A stretch of 64,000 bases of DNA from Chara braunii (Eukaryota; Streptophyta; Charophyceae; Charales; Characeae): the NCBI GenBank assembly GCA_003427395.1, contig BFEA01000181.1, positions 2,399,173-2,463,172 of the forward strand, written 5' to 3'. Shown here piece after piece: positions 1-11,686 of the stretch. Below the pieces are notes generated by a model, which was not told the origin of the DNA, did not search any database, and was given only the letters and a program-made list of their open reading frames with translations. How positions within the stretch are numbered: position 1 is the stretch's first letter; each line of letters opens with the position of its first letter. A program made the translations under genes and the position numbers.

Positions 1-322
1 GTAGACAAGGATGAGAGCAAGGTACCTCATAATGCTGCCCCCAACCACAAATTTCTCACCGGCAACCTTATGTACATTTATGATGACCGGTCTTTGCCTC
101 GGCACAACCCACAACAAAATGTAGTTCCACCTCGATTTAAATGCCACATCAGCGGGCTCTCATCATCCAGCGTACACCCCTAATGTCACCGCATAGCTTC
201 CTGGCGCGCCCACACGACCCTGGGCCGCCTTACGTTCTACGCCCAAGCCTTATCACTGCCCCACACCTCATGCGAAGCATCGAACAGCAAATGCGAAGAA
301 CCAATGAGCGCAGTTCGAACCA
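1..322 (-). other. Interior of a family-A LTR element cut by the window edge
   Basis: This stretch lies on the inner side of the family-A LTR at 338-1330, beyond its primer binding site, so by position it should be the 5' leader of a minus-strand retrotransposon whose coding part is outside the window. I see no coding similarity in it on either strand. Confidence 0.45.
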
Positions 323-334
323 GCTCCGGTACCA
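323..334 (-). other. Primer binding site, family A
   Basis: Read on the minus strand this is TGGTACCGGAGC, one base from the TGGTATCGGAGC sites found beside the other elements here. It lies three bases inside the LTR end (TG at 338), the normal place for the site where initiator tRNA-Met primes minus-strand DNA synthesis. It fixes the orientation of the family-A LTR as minus. Confidence 0.7.
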
Positions 335-337
335 AAT

Positions 338-1330
338 TGCAAGGAAAATGAAGAGAAGCTAGATGACAATATTCAGATTGCACAATCACATTGGAAGCCA
401 AATCGTAGCACAGTGTTCAGGAAGCAGCATTGCACCACACCAATGGAGAATCGAAGCACTGAAAGTCGATGTCAATGAGAGCTTGCTCTCGCCACCACCA
501 ACATATGTATCCAGTCTCTATCTCCCTACCTGGCGCTCGACGCCCAGCCTACTTCCTACACAGCTACTACTAGCCTACGAATTGACAATGCAACTGTTGA
601 CGTGAGCAGCACCCGAAGTACTTGAAGATGCCGCCCATGCAGAATCATCGCCAATACCAGGTATGTGCCCTCACATCATCATCAATATCGTCCTTCTCTC
701 TCCCCCTTGACTCTCTCCCACGTCTCACTTTGTTGTACACCTGAAGACCACCCCTGCGCCTCATTGCATGTCCAAGCCCACAGCCAGCTATGGAGGTTGG
801 GCTATGGCGCTGCCCTCAGCAGCGCCCTGCTTCACCACACGATCGCACGTGCGCAGCCCCTTGCTCCAATGCCAGCAGCCAGTTATCGCTCCAGCAGCGC
901 TGCCGCCAGCGAGCAAGTGCCCGAATCCCCTCACCAGGCGGCGAGCTCTTTCCTATATGGAAAGAGCCTGCCTCGATTGGCAGCCTGGCTGGACTGGTCT
1001 GAGCCCAGAAGCTTCCGGTAGGCCCCAGGATGCTGCGCCTCTGATGCACCTACTGGGCCTCATTCGGTTGGGCCTCCCAACTGTCTGTGTATGAGGCTGC
1101 GAATCTGGCCCAGGGCCTGAGCTTTCGGAAAAGACTGGAAGACCTGGGAATTTCCACGTTGCTCGGTCTGTGTTTCCCTTCAACCAACTGCCGCGACGAA
1201 ATTGCCTGGACCCCCAAATGCGAAATTGACAACCAAGGGCCTCTCGTGATTTGTTAGGCCCGCCTTCACTTAAGGCGGGCGCTCTTGCAGCAGGGGCCCC
1301 TCAGGCCTGCTGAGGACCCAGATCCTCGCA
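338..1330 (-). repeat. LTR, family A, copy 1
   Basis: A 993-bp repeat with TG...CA ends (TGCAAGG at 338, CCTCGCA ending at 1330). Two relatives occur at 15897-16926 and 51900-52880: all three share the AGGAAAATGA-like start, a CTCTCGCCACC block (here near 488), a CCAGGTAYG block followed by CCCTCAC (here near 655), a GGGCTATGG block, and a CGCCTTCACT hairpin near the far end. The primer binding site at 323-334 makes this the 5' LTR of a minus-strand element. Small open frames inside it are not conserved between copies and are not called as genes. Confidence 0.75.
1258..1280 (-). other. Conserved hairpin in LTR A
   Basis: A perfect 9-bp inverted repeat (GCCCGCCTT / AAGGCGGGC) with the 5-base loop CACTT. 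In copy 2 the same hairpin is at 16829-16851 with one T/G change in the stem and an identical loop. In copy 3 (near 52793) it has decayed. On the minus-strand element it falls about 50-70 nt from the start of U3. Its function is unknown. Confidence 0.6.
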
Positions 1331-1796
1331 AAGCTAAAAAAATAATAGTAAAAAGATAAGGTTGTAGACCTCAAAAAGATTTAAATCCCCATATTTTTTG
1401 TTTTGTTTTTTTAATAATTTTTACCGCGCAAAAAGATCATCGCGGGTCCCTTTGAAACCCGTTGTTTCGGCGTTTAAACGCCAAATCCTCGGAATTCAAT
1501 GGTCGTTGCCGGACACACATTGGACGGTTTTTCAGGAGGTCAATCGTGTCATTACATACCACGATGAAACATGGAGGATTTCCTCTTCAAAGGGTGCGAC
1601 CGCGATGAAACACGGAGGGTGCGACCGCGATGAAACACAGAGGATTTCACAAGCCTCCGCACCGCTTATCTACGCCCACCACGAAAAGCAATGACTAGCG
1701 AAGGAAGCTTATGTGCCTCCGACCCGGACAACAGTCCCTTCCTCCGATGGATAACCTCGCCCTCGCTGGTAAAGCTCAGTCTTTCAAGGAGGGGGG
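1331..1796 (+). other. 3' interior remnant and polypurine tract of a family-C element
   Basis: The stretch ends in the purine run AAGGAGGGGGG (1786-1796), immediately before the TGTG that opens the LTR at 1797. That is where a polypurine tract primes plus-strand synthesis, so the LTR at 1797 is a 3' LTR on the plus strand. The rest is AT-rich near 1340-1430 and then contains a roughly 25-bp tandem duplication (GGGTGCGACCGCGATGAAAC, near 1592-1640). No coding similarity is seen. Confidence 0.5.
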
Positions 1797-2231
1797 TGTG
1801 GGGCATTTTGAGTTCCACACGGGTCCTATCGGGCCCAACTAGATAGAGGATTAGGGGTGGTTAGTTTTTTTTTAAGGTCCAGTTCGGCCCTATGTCGTTT
1901 CGGCCCAGTTTAGGGCCCGTAGGTCCGCAGGTCTATAGGCCCCGTTTGGAGGTGGTCCTAGCGCAGGTTTTGGCGCCAAACTTCGTTTCATTCGAATTTG
2001 GGAGCCAAGTTAGGCGCCAAGTTTTGGGGGTCAGATATTGACGTCGTTCGACACTAGTGAGAGCAGCCTCCTAGTTGGACCAGCGCTGTATATAGCAGCT
2101 TTGCCTAGGAGGAGACAGGGATTCGCGGAGGCATTCGCGCAGGTAGCACAGAGGTACTCTTCGTAGTAATAGTTGTAGTTGACGATAGCGGTAGGGCTTC
2201 GACGCTAGCCTAGCGCAACTGCTATACACTG

Positions 2232-2235
<4 letters not shown>

Positions 2236-2289
<54 letters not shown>
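2236..2289. repeat. (AG)n microsatellite in LTR C
   Basis: About 27 uninterrupted AG units inside the transcribed part of LTR C copy 1, followed at once by a GGGCTATGGCGG motif. Confidence 0.95.
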
Positions 2290-2292
<3 letters not shown>

Positions 2293-2491
2293 GGCTATGG
2301 CGGAGGTCAGGGGACTTGCTTGTCGGCTCCTGCGCTCCAGCTTCGTCTTTCGTGCGTCCGTACCTGCATCAAGGCGACAACTTTCGCAGGTTAGTACCTG
2401 GTATCATAGAGAGATAGTCTTCTTCTTCCTCCTTCAGTCCACCACTTCTCTCATCCCCCTCAAGCGTCGTTGTTCCCTTCTTCGTTGGACT

Positions 2492-2495
2492 ATGT

Positions 2496-2548
<53 letters not shown>

Positions 2549-2584
2549 CGAGATAGATAGATAGATAGATAGATAGAGAGATAG

Positions 2585-2653
<69 letters not shown>
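2492..2653. repeat. Compound TG / GA / GATA microsatellite
   Basis: In order: TG repeats, GA repeats, interrupted GATA repeats (about 2551-2620) and again GA repeats. The serine-leucine-rich and Cys-Val-rich open frames seen across it are artefacts of the repeat. Confidence 0.95.
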
Positions 2654-2654
<1 letters not shown>

Positions 2655-3004
2655 GTGACATTGGGATTTGGCGACAGGATTCAAACTTGACATTGGGACA
2701 AAGAGATTGTGTGGGACTATTTTTGGATCTGTATGGACGACATTTTGAGATGGCGACAATTTCCCGCACCTTCGTCTATCCTTCCCCCCTACTCATCCGT
2801 ATATGATCGTGTGCCTGGCGCTTTGTCTCTGTGTTATGCGCCAGGCCGCTCACGCTGTGTGATGATAATGATGGTGATGCAGAGTCTGCGTCACGACATT
2901 GATTGGGTCTGATTATCGGTATTTTAGTATTTCGTCGTGCTCTCATTGCTCTATCTTTGAGAGGTTGGTTCTTGGTTCTGATCTGCGCTATGTGGCATGC
3001 GACA

Positions 3005-4329
3005 TCCGTACGGTGGCATCATCACAAATTTAATGGAGGTAAATTCGGAGTGAAAAAATAATGTCCTTGGGGCCTTATCTCAATAAAATATGAATTAAAA
3101 TGAGAAGGAAAGAAAAAGCAAAAGAATGCTAGCCGGTTTTCTTTTGGGCCATAAGTCTGAGATTCAGACCTATGGAAATGACAATATGGCCGCTTTTTGG
3201 TGATGCTGACTCAGATGGCCAACTCCAGAATGATTTGGCAACCCAAAATGGAAAGAAATAAAAAAACAAAAATAAAAAACAGCGTATTCAGCCAGATCTG
3301 AGGTAGAAAATGCACCGAGGTACAAGGGGTACATCGGCCCACTCAAATTTGAGCGGGACTTGAAAAAACTGAAGAAAAGGTCCAAGAGGCTTTTTCCTTT
3401 TAACCGAGTTTGCCCCTTGATTATTCGGAGCCATGGGGCAGCATCTGAAGATTTAAATAAACGGTTGGGCGACCATAAAGGTAGTCCGAGTTGGAACTAA
3501 CCACTTGAATTGCATGTATTTGACCAAAATAAGCCCCAGGTGCTTTTAGAGACGTCCAATACTTAAGGGAGGTCTGGGGGGTACCTCGGGTCACCTTGGG
3601 CACTTGGGAGAGGTTGAAGGGCTGGCCGGAGTTTTGTGCCTTATTTAAGTTGGGGTGCAGCCCGCTTCACATACATTGGAATGAGGCAAGTAGATGCTGG
3701 CCAAACGAGCCCAAGATAGCCCTAGGTTGAATAAGAGAGAGTGGAGGCGAACTGGTGCTAGTGTGGGAGCTTAAGGTAGACTTCAGGCTAGTGGAATTGG
3801 AGACAGAGGCTGGTGGAAGTGGTGCTGGCCTAGGAAGGTGCTTTGTCATAGCGAGTTTCTTTAGCCCTCATAGAGGGGATGACTTCATATCCCTTATTCT
3901 TTCTTTTGTCTATAATTTTTTTTTTCAATCTAAAAAATCCCGTAAAATGAAAACTGAATCGAGTCCATCAATTCATCAAATGTCAGTCTAATCTTTTTAC
4001 CTCCTCTCACTCGTGAATCATTAAGATATTGTCATAGCCAGAGAGAGGTTGAGAAAGGGGCGATGAGGAAGGCTTGAAGGAGGAAGCCATAGCTAGACGA
4101 CAAGTGTTCAAGGGAAGAACAAGCTTCGTCAAGATTGACATCGCAAGACCAAAACCCTAGAAGAGGCGAGTGGGAAAGGAGAAGGTGCTCCCTTTCTTCA
4201 TCACCTTCTTCTTCTTCTTCTTCTTCTTCTTATTCCTTCTTCTTTTAATTGTGGGTTTTTTTTTTGTTTTTTTTTTTTTCCACTCCTTTCCCTCTCCTCT
4301 AATCCTCCCATCCTGTTCTCTATAACTAA
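3005..4329. other. AT-rich stretch without recognised genes
   Basis: No frame shows a recognisable protein and no match to the other repeats in the window was seen. It contains a (TTC)n run near 4200-4230 followed by two T-rich tracts. It could be single-copy intergenic DNA or an eroded repeat. Confidence 0.5.
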
Positions 4330-5221
4330 CATTTGCTCTTGGGGAAAGTAGGTGGTAGTTCCTCCACCAGAGGTTATTTTATCACTCTCCTCACTTTCTT
4401 GTAAATCGTCATTTTGATTTTTGCCTTTCCAAGCCTTGGGAGTAAGTTTCTCTCACTTTCTTTCCATTTTTGTCCCTCTTCACTTGGTTGCAAATTGATA
4501 TTTCATTCCTTGCTTCTAGTATTGTGAGCGTCTGCCCTCCATGTATTGTCCATTTCCTCACTTCCTTGAGAATCGCCACTTTGATCTTTGCTTTTCCAAG
4601 CCTTTGGAGCGAGTCTCTTATTTTCTCTCCATGTTTTCTCCAGCTCTTCACTTAATTGCAAATCGCTACTTGATTTATTGCTTCAACTAGTATTGTGAGC
4701 TTCATTTCCTCATGCATTGTCCACTTCTTAACTTCCATGTCAATCGCTACTTTGATTTTTACCCATACTCGCCTTGTGTATGCTTACAATCATTTTTTCC
4801 TCCATGTTTTGTTCAGTCTTCCACTTAGGTGTAAGTCGCTACTTGTGGTTTGGTTTTCCTTCCACTAGTGTTGTGAGCATAATTTCCTCATGCGTTGTCC
4901 ATTTTTTCACTTCCATGTAAATCGCTACTTTGATTATTGCCCCTATTAGCCTTATAGGTGTTTTTTGTTATACTTCTCTCCATGTTTTGTTCAATCTTTC
5001 ACTTGGGTGTAATTTGCTACTTATGTTCTCGCTTATTTGTGTTGTGAGCCTCATTTCCTCTTGCTCTGTTAATTTTTTCATTTCTGTGGAAGTTGCTACT
5101 TGTATCCTTGTCTCTACTAGCCTTGTGTGTTCATTTGGTCAACTTTCTCTCCTAGTTTTGATCAATCTTCCACTTACGTTTAATTCACTATTTGTGTTCT
5201 TGCTTCTAGTAGTAATGTAAG
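4330..5221. repeat. Degenerate tandem array, segment 1 (about 173-bp monomers)
   Basis: The block CTTCCATGTAAATCGCTACT recurs in diverged form near 4561, 4732, 4910 and 5080, giving a period of 170-178 bp. Each monomer also carries TAGTRTTGTGAGC and CAATCTTCCACTTGGGTGTAA blocks. The array resumes at 14846 after the nested insertions. Short open frames here are cysteine/leucine-rich noise. Confidence 0.8.
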
Positions 5222-5297
5222 CAGGGTTGTCGACGTTTGGGGCGGGCCGAACGCCTGAACCCAAACGCCTGAACGTTTTGAAATGAAAATCAAATAC

Positions 5298-6195
5298 TGC
5301 AATCAGACTCGTTCTCATTCACACTTTCCTGCATGTGAATAGTAGCACAGCAAACTGGCGACATGCGCCCACTCAAAACTAAGAGATATGGCATCCAGAT
5401 ACGAGTTCACTTTCAACTGGCTATGGCGACTCAGCGCCCAAACAACTCACTGTTCACATACACCGGATCACTCTGGATATCCCACACACGACTCTCTGAA
5501 CTCACACACACACACACAGAAAACACTCTCTACAGCTATGGCGGCTATGGCCGCAATCTACCCTATCGCTATGGTACGCTCCTTCTCGCCCACTTCAGCT
5601 CCGGGCTCTCTGCAGACCTCGTTGCACAAGTCGTTGTGGCAGCGCTTCCGCATGGCTCACGCAGGAATGAATGAATTGCTGGGCGCTGCCTCTTGATTTA
5701 TACTTTTGAAACTCGTTGGTTTTCCCTTTGCCATCGGCCCATGGTGCTCATAGTCCCTTGTGGTACTTGCTGGACTCGACTGGGACTGTCTGGACCTTAC
5801 CGCTGACTAACTGGGGACTCACTGCTATCCCACCGGACTCGTACTGCAATCGCACTGCGGTTTAGTCCACCGCTTGACTCACCACTTGACCACTTGCCCA
5901 CTTGACTCACCACTTGACCACTTGCCCACTTGACTCACCACTTGACCACTTGCCGACCTTTTAGAAGGGCTACAACTAAGACTTATGGAACTCGGTAAGA
6001 CTTTCATTGTACAGATCTACAGATCAAACCCCTACCACCTACGGACCTATGACAACCTATCAACTGTTTACGAATATACAGGTCACAGGTTCAACTCTCG
6101 GGGTCTACACAGGTACTGTACACAAATAGGGCAAGGTCTAGGGATCGAACCCTGGGATTTGCGTCTGCTACTGCAAAGAGGTGAAAACCGTTTCA
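5298..6195 (-). repeat. 3' LTR of B1
   Basis: 898 bp, TG...CA. Read on the minus strand it carries a TATA box at 5702-5696 (TATAAAT) followed by AAGAGGCAGCGCC. Three tandem 28-bp units (CTTGACTCACCACTTGACCA type) lie at about 5874-5954, where the 5' LTR has only two. The polypurine-like GGCGGGAG (6203-6196) abuts its 5' edge. Confidence 0.9.
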
Positions 6196-6270
6196 CTCCC
6201 GCCGTCCTAAATTCGAGGTCCTTCGAGAATATCTCAGTCCAAGGCAGAACCTTTACCTTTTCTATCCCGC

Positions 6271-7610
6271 TCATAGGCTCTGACTATGTCGGGAGCTGTT
6301 TCTAGAAGTTATGTCCTTGTAAACCAATCGGTCGTCGTTCGGTTCCTGATAAGCAAACGGGATCTTATACTGTTTCTGGGGACGACCTCTACCTCCTGTT
6401 ATGAACACATCCTCATCTACAATGTCGTCAATGTCATAACTTCCATCCATATCCGGGGGATCATGGATCTTCTTGAAGGGAACTGTTGACTTTTGACACA
6501 CGGCAACAACTTTGAAGCATGAAACACAGGGTATGTGTGGAGGTGTGCTGGGATCTCTATAGTGTAGGATGGCCCATCCTCTTCGCCCTTGACTTCTAGA
6601 ACCGGCCACGGTCCTTTATATGCAGGCAGCAACTTCTGCGAGATGTGCTCCTAAGGTGCAAACTCTTTAGACTTGACCCAGACTAAGTCGCCAACGTGAA
6701 ACTGTGATGGGCGACGGTGCTTATTGGCCTGTTCTATCATTCTGTGTTGGGCCTTCCTGAGGTTTTCAACAACAGATGCTAGCTCTTTCTCGAGTTGTAC
6801 TACGAACTCCCTAGTACCGGACGGTAGCCTGTGAATCTGATCCCGGTTCAGTCCTTCGAATGGTCTGCGCGGTCTAAAGGACTTGTGCAGTTCGTTGGGA
6901 GTGCGACAAGTGGATAGGTGCACGCTGTTACTGTATGCACTAGCTACCTTAGGTAACATCTCGTCCCATTTGATTTGATCGGGTCTAATGTACATGCGGA
7001 GAACTTGCTGTAGGATCTTGTTCATTTGCTCGGTCTGACCGTTGGTCTCTGGATGGCGGCCAAACGACATCAACAACATAGATCCATAAACTTGCATGAG
7101 TTCTTGCCAGTTCTGGCTGGTGAAACGACTATCCCTATCGCTAACGATTGATAATGGGACTCCATTCTCACTAACCCAATGATAAAAAAACTTATGAATA
7201 ACTAATTTTGTGCTTGCCTCTGCAGGCAAAGGAACAAGAGCAGCATACTTGCTAAATCGGCCAACTAGACCATGACTTGGCTCTTACCATGTCTACTCTT
7301 GACTTGAGTATCCATAAAGTCTATGGACACTGAGTCTCCCGACTGATCAGGAATGGGCAAAGGTCTAAGAAGACCTAGGGGTGCGCGCGTAGTAGTCTTT
7401 ATTCCGCTGACATACTTTACAACTGCGAACATACTCTATGCAGTCGTTCTTCATCCCTGGCCAGGTGTACGCACGCATCAGATTGGCTAATGTCTTTTGC
7501 CAACCAAAGTGTCCCTCTGTGTCATGGCATTTCCCTAGGATTAGACTGCGGATTTCCTCAATGTTGGGAACGCATAGGCGGTCGAATACATCCGTTTTCT
7601 CAAACAACAA
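6271..7610 (-). pseudogene. B1 integrase and C-terminal tail, broken
   Basis: This would insert the retrotransposon cDNA into the chromosome. The N-terminal zinc-binding region is intact in its key residues (H-x3-H then C-x2-C, 7525-7405). After the knuckle the frame shifts near 7365. The catalytic core follows at 7229-6900 with the SDRDSRF and HPETNGQTEQM motifs of the DDE triad. A linker (RRPSQFHVGDLVWVKSKEF) precedes an in-frame TAG at about 6650. The GPWPVLEVKG segment and a chromodomain-like tail (QKQYKI...AYQEP) follow in other frames down to 6271. An in-frame TGA (7613-7611) separates it from RNase H. At least two frameshifts and two stops make it non-functional. Confidence 0.85.
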
Positions 7611-9130
7611 TCATTTTATAGTGCGGTAGTGTGGCTCGGTCTTTGGGGCCTCCTTGACTCTTTTGAGGAGGTCACTATAGATAGGGTCCTGCGCATACGC
7701 TTGCCTCACTTTCTCCTGCAGGTCTCTCCCTATATCCAGATAGTGTACTATAGCTCGAAAGTAGTCTGATCTCCTACTCAGTGCATCCACAACTACGTTG
7801 TACTTGCCCTTCACTGGCTTGAGCTCAAAGTCATACTGGTCTATTTCAGCGGCCCACCTAGCTAGCTTAGGTGTCATCTTGGCCTGGGTCTTTAACCATC
7901 TAAGAGTTTCGTGGTCTGAGTATACTTTGAAGTGCCTCCCAAGCAGATAATGCTTCCAATGCTCTAAAGCCTGCCTGAGAGCGTAGAGTTCTCTCTCGTA
8001 CGTCGAGGTAGCAACCTTCTCTGAGGGCATCCTCGCTGACATGAACTCTACGGGTCTATAGCCATTGCCGTCGTCTTGCTGTAACACGGCGCCTATACCA
8101 TACTGACTCCCGTCCGTGGTGACGACAAATGGCAAAGACGGATCAGCTACCTTCAGGACAGGGTACTCTATCGATGCGCGCGTTAATTTCTTTAGCACAG
8201 ACATATAGTCTTTGTCCCATTGCCAGATTGCCTCTTTCTTAAGCAACCTGCGCAAAGGAGCGGCAATAGTAGAAAAGTTCCTTACGAACTTTTTATAGTA
8301 ATTAGCTAGGCCTAAGAACGGCCGCAAGTCTGTCAATGTGTGCGGCGTCGGCCAGTCTCTAATTGCCGCTATCTTGTTGTCCTTTGGCTTAATGCCATCT
8401 CCATCTAACACGTGGCCCAAGTACAAGACTTGTGTCGTGGCCCACTCGCACTTCTTTGCGTTGATCTTGAAGTTAGCCTCTCTAAGCTTCTCCAAGACCT
8501 GCCTCAAATGACCCTGATGCTCCTGGAGGGTCTTGCTGAAGACTAATATATCATCTAGATAGACTACTACAAACTTATCTAACCAAGGTCTAAACAGATC
8601 ATTCATACAACGCTGAAAGGTGTCTGGCGTGTTGGTTAGTCCAAAGGGCATCATTATGAACTCGTAGTGCCCATATCTAGTCCGGAACGCAGTCTTATAC
8701 TGGTCATCAGGATGGACCTCTATCTGATGATAACTGGACTTTAGATCTATCTTAGAAAAATACTTACAACCATGCACCCGATCTAGAAGATCGTCTATCC
8801 TGGGCAGCGGCTCAACATTCTTCACGGTAATCGCATTCAAACCCCTATAGTCTATACACATACAAAGCTCTCCTTCCTTCTTGGGGACAAACATGATTGG
8901 TGCTCCAAAAGGAGACGAACTGGGCCTGATCCAACCCTTCTCAAGGAGCTCGTCTAACTGCTTGCGCAGCTCCTCTAACTCTCTAGGGGACATCCTGTAG
9001 ACTGCTCCCTTAGGAGTTCTACTGCGAGGCTTTATCTCTATCTTGTGCTGGATGGGTCGCGACACTACTCCTGTCGGCGACTCAGTCAAGTCTTTAAACT
9101 CCTCCAGCGGCTTGGCAATGGTTGGATTTG
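7611..9130 (-). pseudogene. B1 reverse transcriptase and RNase H, long open stretch
   Basis: An uninterrupted stretch of about 490 codons, the best preserved RT in the window. Counting from 9089: palm Asp at 115 (SKIDLKSSYHQIEV), YLDD at 177-180 (8561-8550), the FLGLANYY connection near 258-265, and RNase H acidic residues at 326 (TTDGSQ), 367 (ERELYAL), 392 (YSDHETLRW) and 435 (VVDALSRR). All catalytic residues of both enzymes are present. The enzyme copies the element RNA into DNA in the Gag particle. There is no genuine start: it is a piece of a Gag-Pol polyprotein, cut by a stop/frameshift just upstream and by TGA at 7613-7611. Confidence 0.93.
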
Positions 9131-9830
9131 TGGAACTTCCTTAGCCTCAGTGACAGGTCTGACATAAACTACAAAGACCTGGTCCTCTAATTGCTCCTTT
9201 TTCACTAGTCGCGCGAACGCGGGAGCACTGAGACAGCAATGTGCTAAGGTGTTATCTACACCTGACGCATGGAACAAGCGGGCAATCTTAACCTCGCCTG
9301 ACGGACTAGGGAGCCTACTCTCATGCTCTCTCAAATGGAGGTGTGGCTCCTGCTGCCTCTCCCCAATCCATTCCGAACACCATGTCGAAAGGAAGGTCAT
9401 CCTGAACGAGGAGAGTCAGGTAATGGAAAACTTTCTCCACCTTCCCATCTTTCTCTAGGCGACAGTACGCCTGGACTTCCTCTACGTAGTCCTCAACTCG
9501 CATTGTGCGGTTGTCTGCGAGGACACTGATTATGGGGTCTGTTAACTTTTGGACTTTTAATCCCAACTTCAACTTCTTCAACGCCCTGCGACTAATATAA
9601 CTACGGGTGGCCCGAGTCTATAAGGGCCCCTACTCTGCTTCTAATCAGCTGTCCCTTACTCTCCTTCTTCATTTTGGCCCAGGCTGGCATCCTCTCCTTC
9701 AGCTCTTCTGTCACACCTGTGAGGGACGTGCCTAGAGAGACGCTAACACAAGCAGTCTCTCGACAGGTAGATAGGCACGGGCCTGCAACCTATGCCATAG
9801 GCTCATGTGGGTTGGGAGTTTCCTGTGTGC
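9131..9830 (-). pseudogene. B1 aspartic protease region, frameshifted
   Basis: The retroviral-type protease that cuts Gag-Pol. The active-site triad Asp-Ser-Gly is present (9618-9610, context GALIDSG), but the frame shifts within two codons after it. Downstream, in another frame, lies the family block LGLKVQKLTDPIISVLADNR, then the VFGMDWGEAAGATP block (9380-9330) and VRPVTEAKE (9175-9150), matching the same segments of B2 and E4. It is not functional as read. Confidence 0.8.
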
Positions 9831-9879
9831 TAGCGCTCGCTTCCCCACATGGCCTTGAAGTAGGGGCACTTGCAACCCC

Positions 9880-11686
9880 TACTAGCGGCTGCCTTTTGAC
9901 TGTTGAGCAGCCCATCGGGCCTGTCTATACTTAGGACAAAATTTAATAACGTGGGCCGGGTCACCACAAAACACGCACTGACCCAGGTCCACATGTTCCT
10001 GCCATATACGCCAAGCCCAAATCCTCCCAAGGCCTGCCATGTGGCACGCCTGGGTGCCATCCTCCTTGAGGTTGGCCTTCCACCTCGTCGCTGTGGGGAC
10101 CGACAAGAACCTTGGCGATTTGGCAGGGGACCTTGACCCCTACCTCCCACTTGGCGGTTCCCTTGTCCGCCAACCCCCTGTGCGCCCGGTCCTCGGCCTC
10201 CCATGGCCTGACCCCTTTGGCCCTGGCCTCCTCCTCTACTTTGCAGGCCTGCCCCATGCTACTGTCCTCCTCCTCAAGGCCCCACTCGATCTGACTATAT
10301 GGGACCTCATCTGTACCACCTTCCTCTAAGGTAAGGATCATGTGATCCTTGGCCCTCACTTGGCCTGAGATGGTACGGCCTTTCCACATTGTGCCCTTGT
10401 CTAAGTCCTTGTGCCAGAAAGTGGAAACTGGCATGGACTTAGCCTCAAACACCACCACCTCTCTACTGAGCGCATCATACGTCATGGTGGGCTGTTGGGA
10501 CTTGTCAAAGAAGTGCCCACGCAGGGGCTCTGGCATGGCACAATAAAATAGCTGGACCAACTGGGACTCAGTCACCCCATGGTCCAGGACGGCCACCAGG
10601 TCGTCCATTACTGCCTTGAGTGCCTTGGCACTCCTCCATTGCCGTGAGTGGATGGTTTGGAGCTTGTCAGAGGCTCTAACGCCTCTGCGAACACTCCCTA
10701 AGGAGCTTGAAGAATTGAGGGAGAGGGGTAACCTTGGAATAGGTGACCATGTTGTTTTCACAACCGGCCGTGCACGCGAGGGACCTAGCAAAACTAGCCG
10801 CTTCGTCCTTAAGGGCCTGGAAGGCAACCAGGACCTGATCGTCCTGTACGATGTGTTGTAAGTAAACGTAACTGTTTACACTAGCCTCCCAGTTATCGAA
10901 ATTCTCGTCAGACTTCCCCCCATAAGCATCGGGGAACTTAAGTTTGACTGGTTCTTTGCGAGGTCTGGCCTCGCCCTCAGCAGCGGCTTTGGCACCCTCA
11001 AGGGCACCCTCACAGAACTTCCCCTCGTTGTCTTTCAACCGCCCGACTTCCCCTCGTTGCGCTCAACACCTCCAGGTACCCCAACACCTTATCCCACTTG
11101 GCCTTGTCGTCTGCGTGAGCCTCCACCTCTTGCCTACAATCCTTCATCTTTGCCACCTCTGTGGTCAACCTGTTAACCTCATCCCCTCCTCTTCTTTTCC
11201 CTCTTCATTCTCAGTTTCCACTCCAACTTTTTCTCCTCCTCTCTTTTTTGTCTTTCCAGGGGGTCCTCCATTGCTGTTAGCTCCTGGGCTAATGCATCCC
11301 TCTCCTCCTGGGGCACATAGAACTCTGCCTCCTCATCTTCCCCCAGTGATAAGTTAGCGACCCACTCGCTGATCTTCTCCATCTCTGCGTCTTCATCCCT
11401 CTTCGTGCCACTACTCCCCTGTCTGGTTTCAATACACATTCTCTCTTTTTCTTCTTCTGCTGCGACTTCTTCTTCGGCAGCTTTTCTCCTCTCTTCTTCC
11501 TCCTGCTGAACTCTCTTAAACCTCCAATCTTTTCATCTTCGCCGCCTGCTCCTCTGCAATTGTCTTTAACTTTGCCTGCTTGAGGAGCTCCTTCCTCTCC
11601 TTGTTCTCTCTCACTAAGGCGGCCATCTTTTCCTGTTGCTCCTGGGTGTAGGGGCTAGTGCTCTTCCCACTACGCAAGTCCACCAT
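9880..11686 (-). pseudogene. gag: B1 Gag, frameshifted
   Basis: The structural protein of the particle. It starts at ATG 11686-11684 with MVDLRSGKSTSPYTQEQQEK, like E4 Gag. A Glu/Lys-rich coiled-coil region (11600-11180) holds the family block EKISEWVANLSLGEDEE. The capsid-like domain at 11040-10500 has VKLKFPDAYGGKSDENFDNW and RASDKLQTIHSRQWRSAKA. A basic Gly/Arg-rich linker leads to a complete CCHC zinc knuckle (C-VF-C-GDPA-H-VIKF-C, 9977-9936) for RNA packaging. Several frameshifts and stops (for example around 11180-11040 and 10700) separate these blocks. Confidence 0.88.

Larger units (their letters stand above)
1797..3004 (+). repeat. LTR, family C, copy 1 (probably 3' LTR)
   Basis: It runs from TGTGGGGCAT to GCATGCGACA. 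Its relative is the LTR at 35511-36019 plus 50048-51154. Shared landmarks are a CCACACGGG start, GGCGCCA repeats in U3, a GTATATA box (2088 here, about 50443 there), a GACATTGG...TTATTTTTGG-type block, and an ending with GGTTCTTGGTTCTGATC then GCATGYGACA. U3 holds an E2F-like palindrome at 1969-1980. Three microsatellites enlarge it. No primer binding site follows at 3005, as expected for a 3' or solo LTR. Confidence 0.65.

Noticed and set aside
141-1232. Several 60-120-codon frames in the first LTR A copy as genes
   Set aside because: They overlap each other on both strands and are not kept in the other two copies of the LTR.
9961-10827. A 288-codon minus-strand frame as a separate gene
   Set aside because: It is a part of B1 Gag (capsid end to Gly/Arg linker) with frame changes, not an independent gene.
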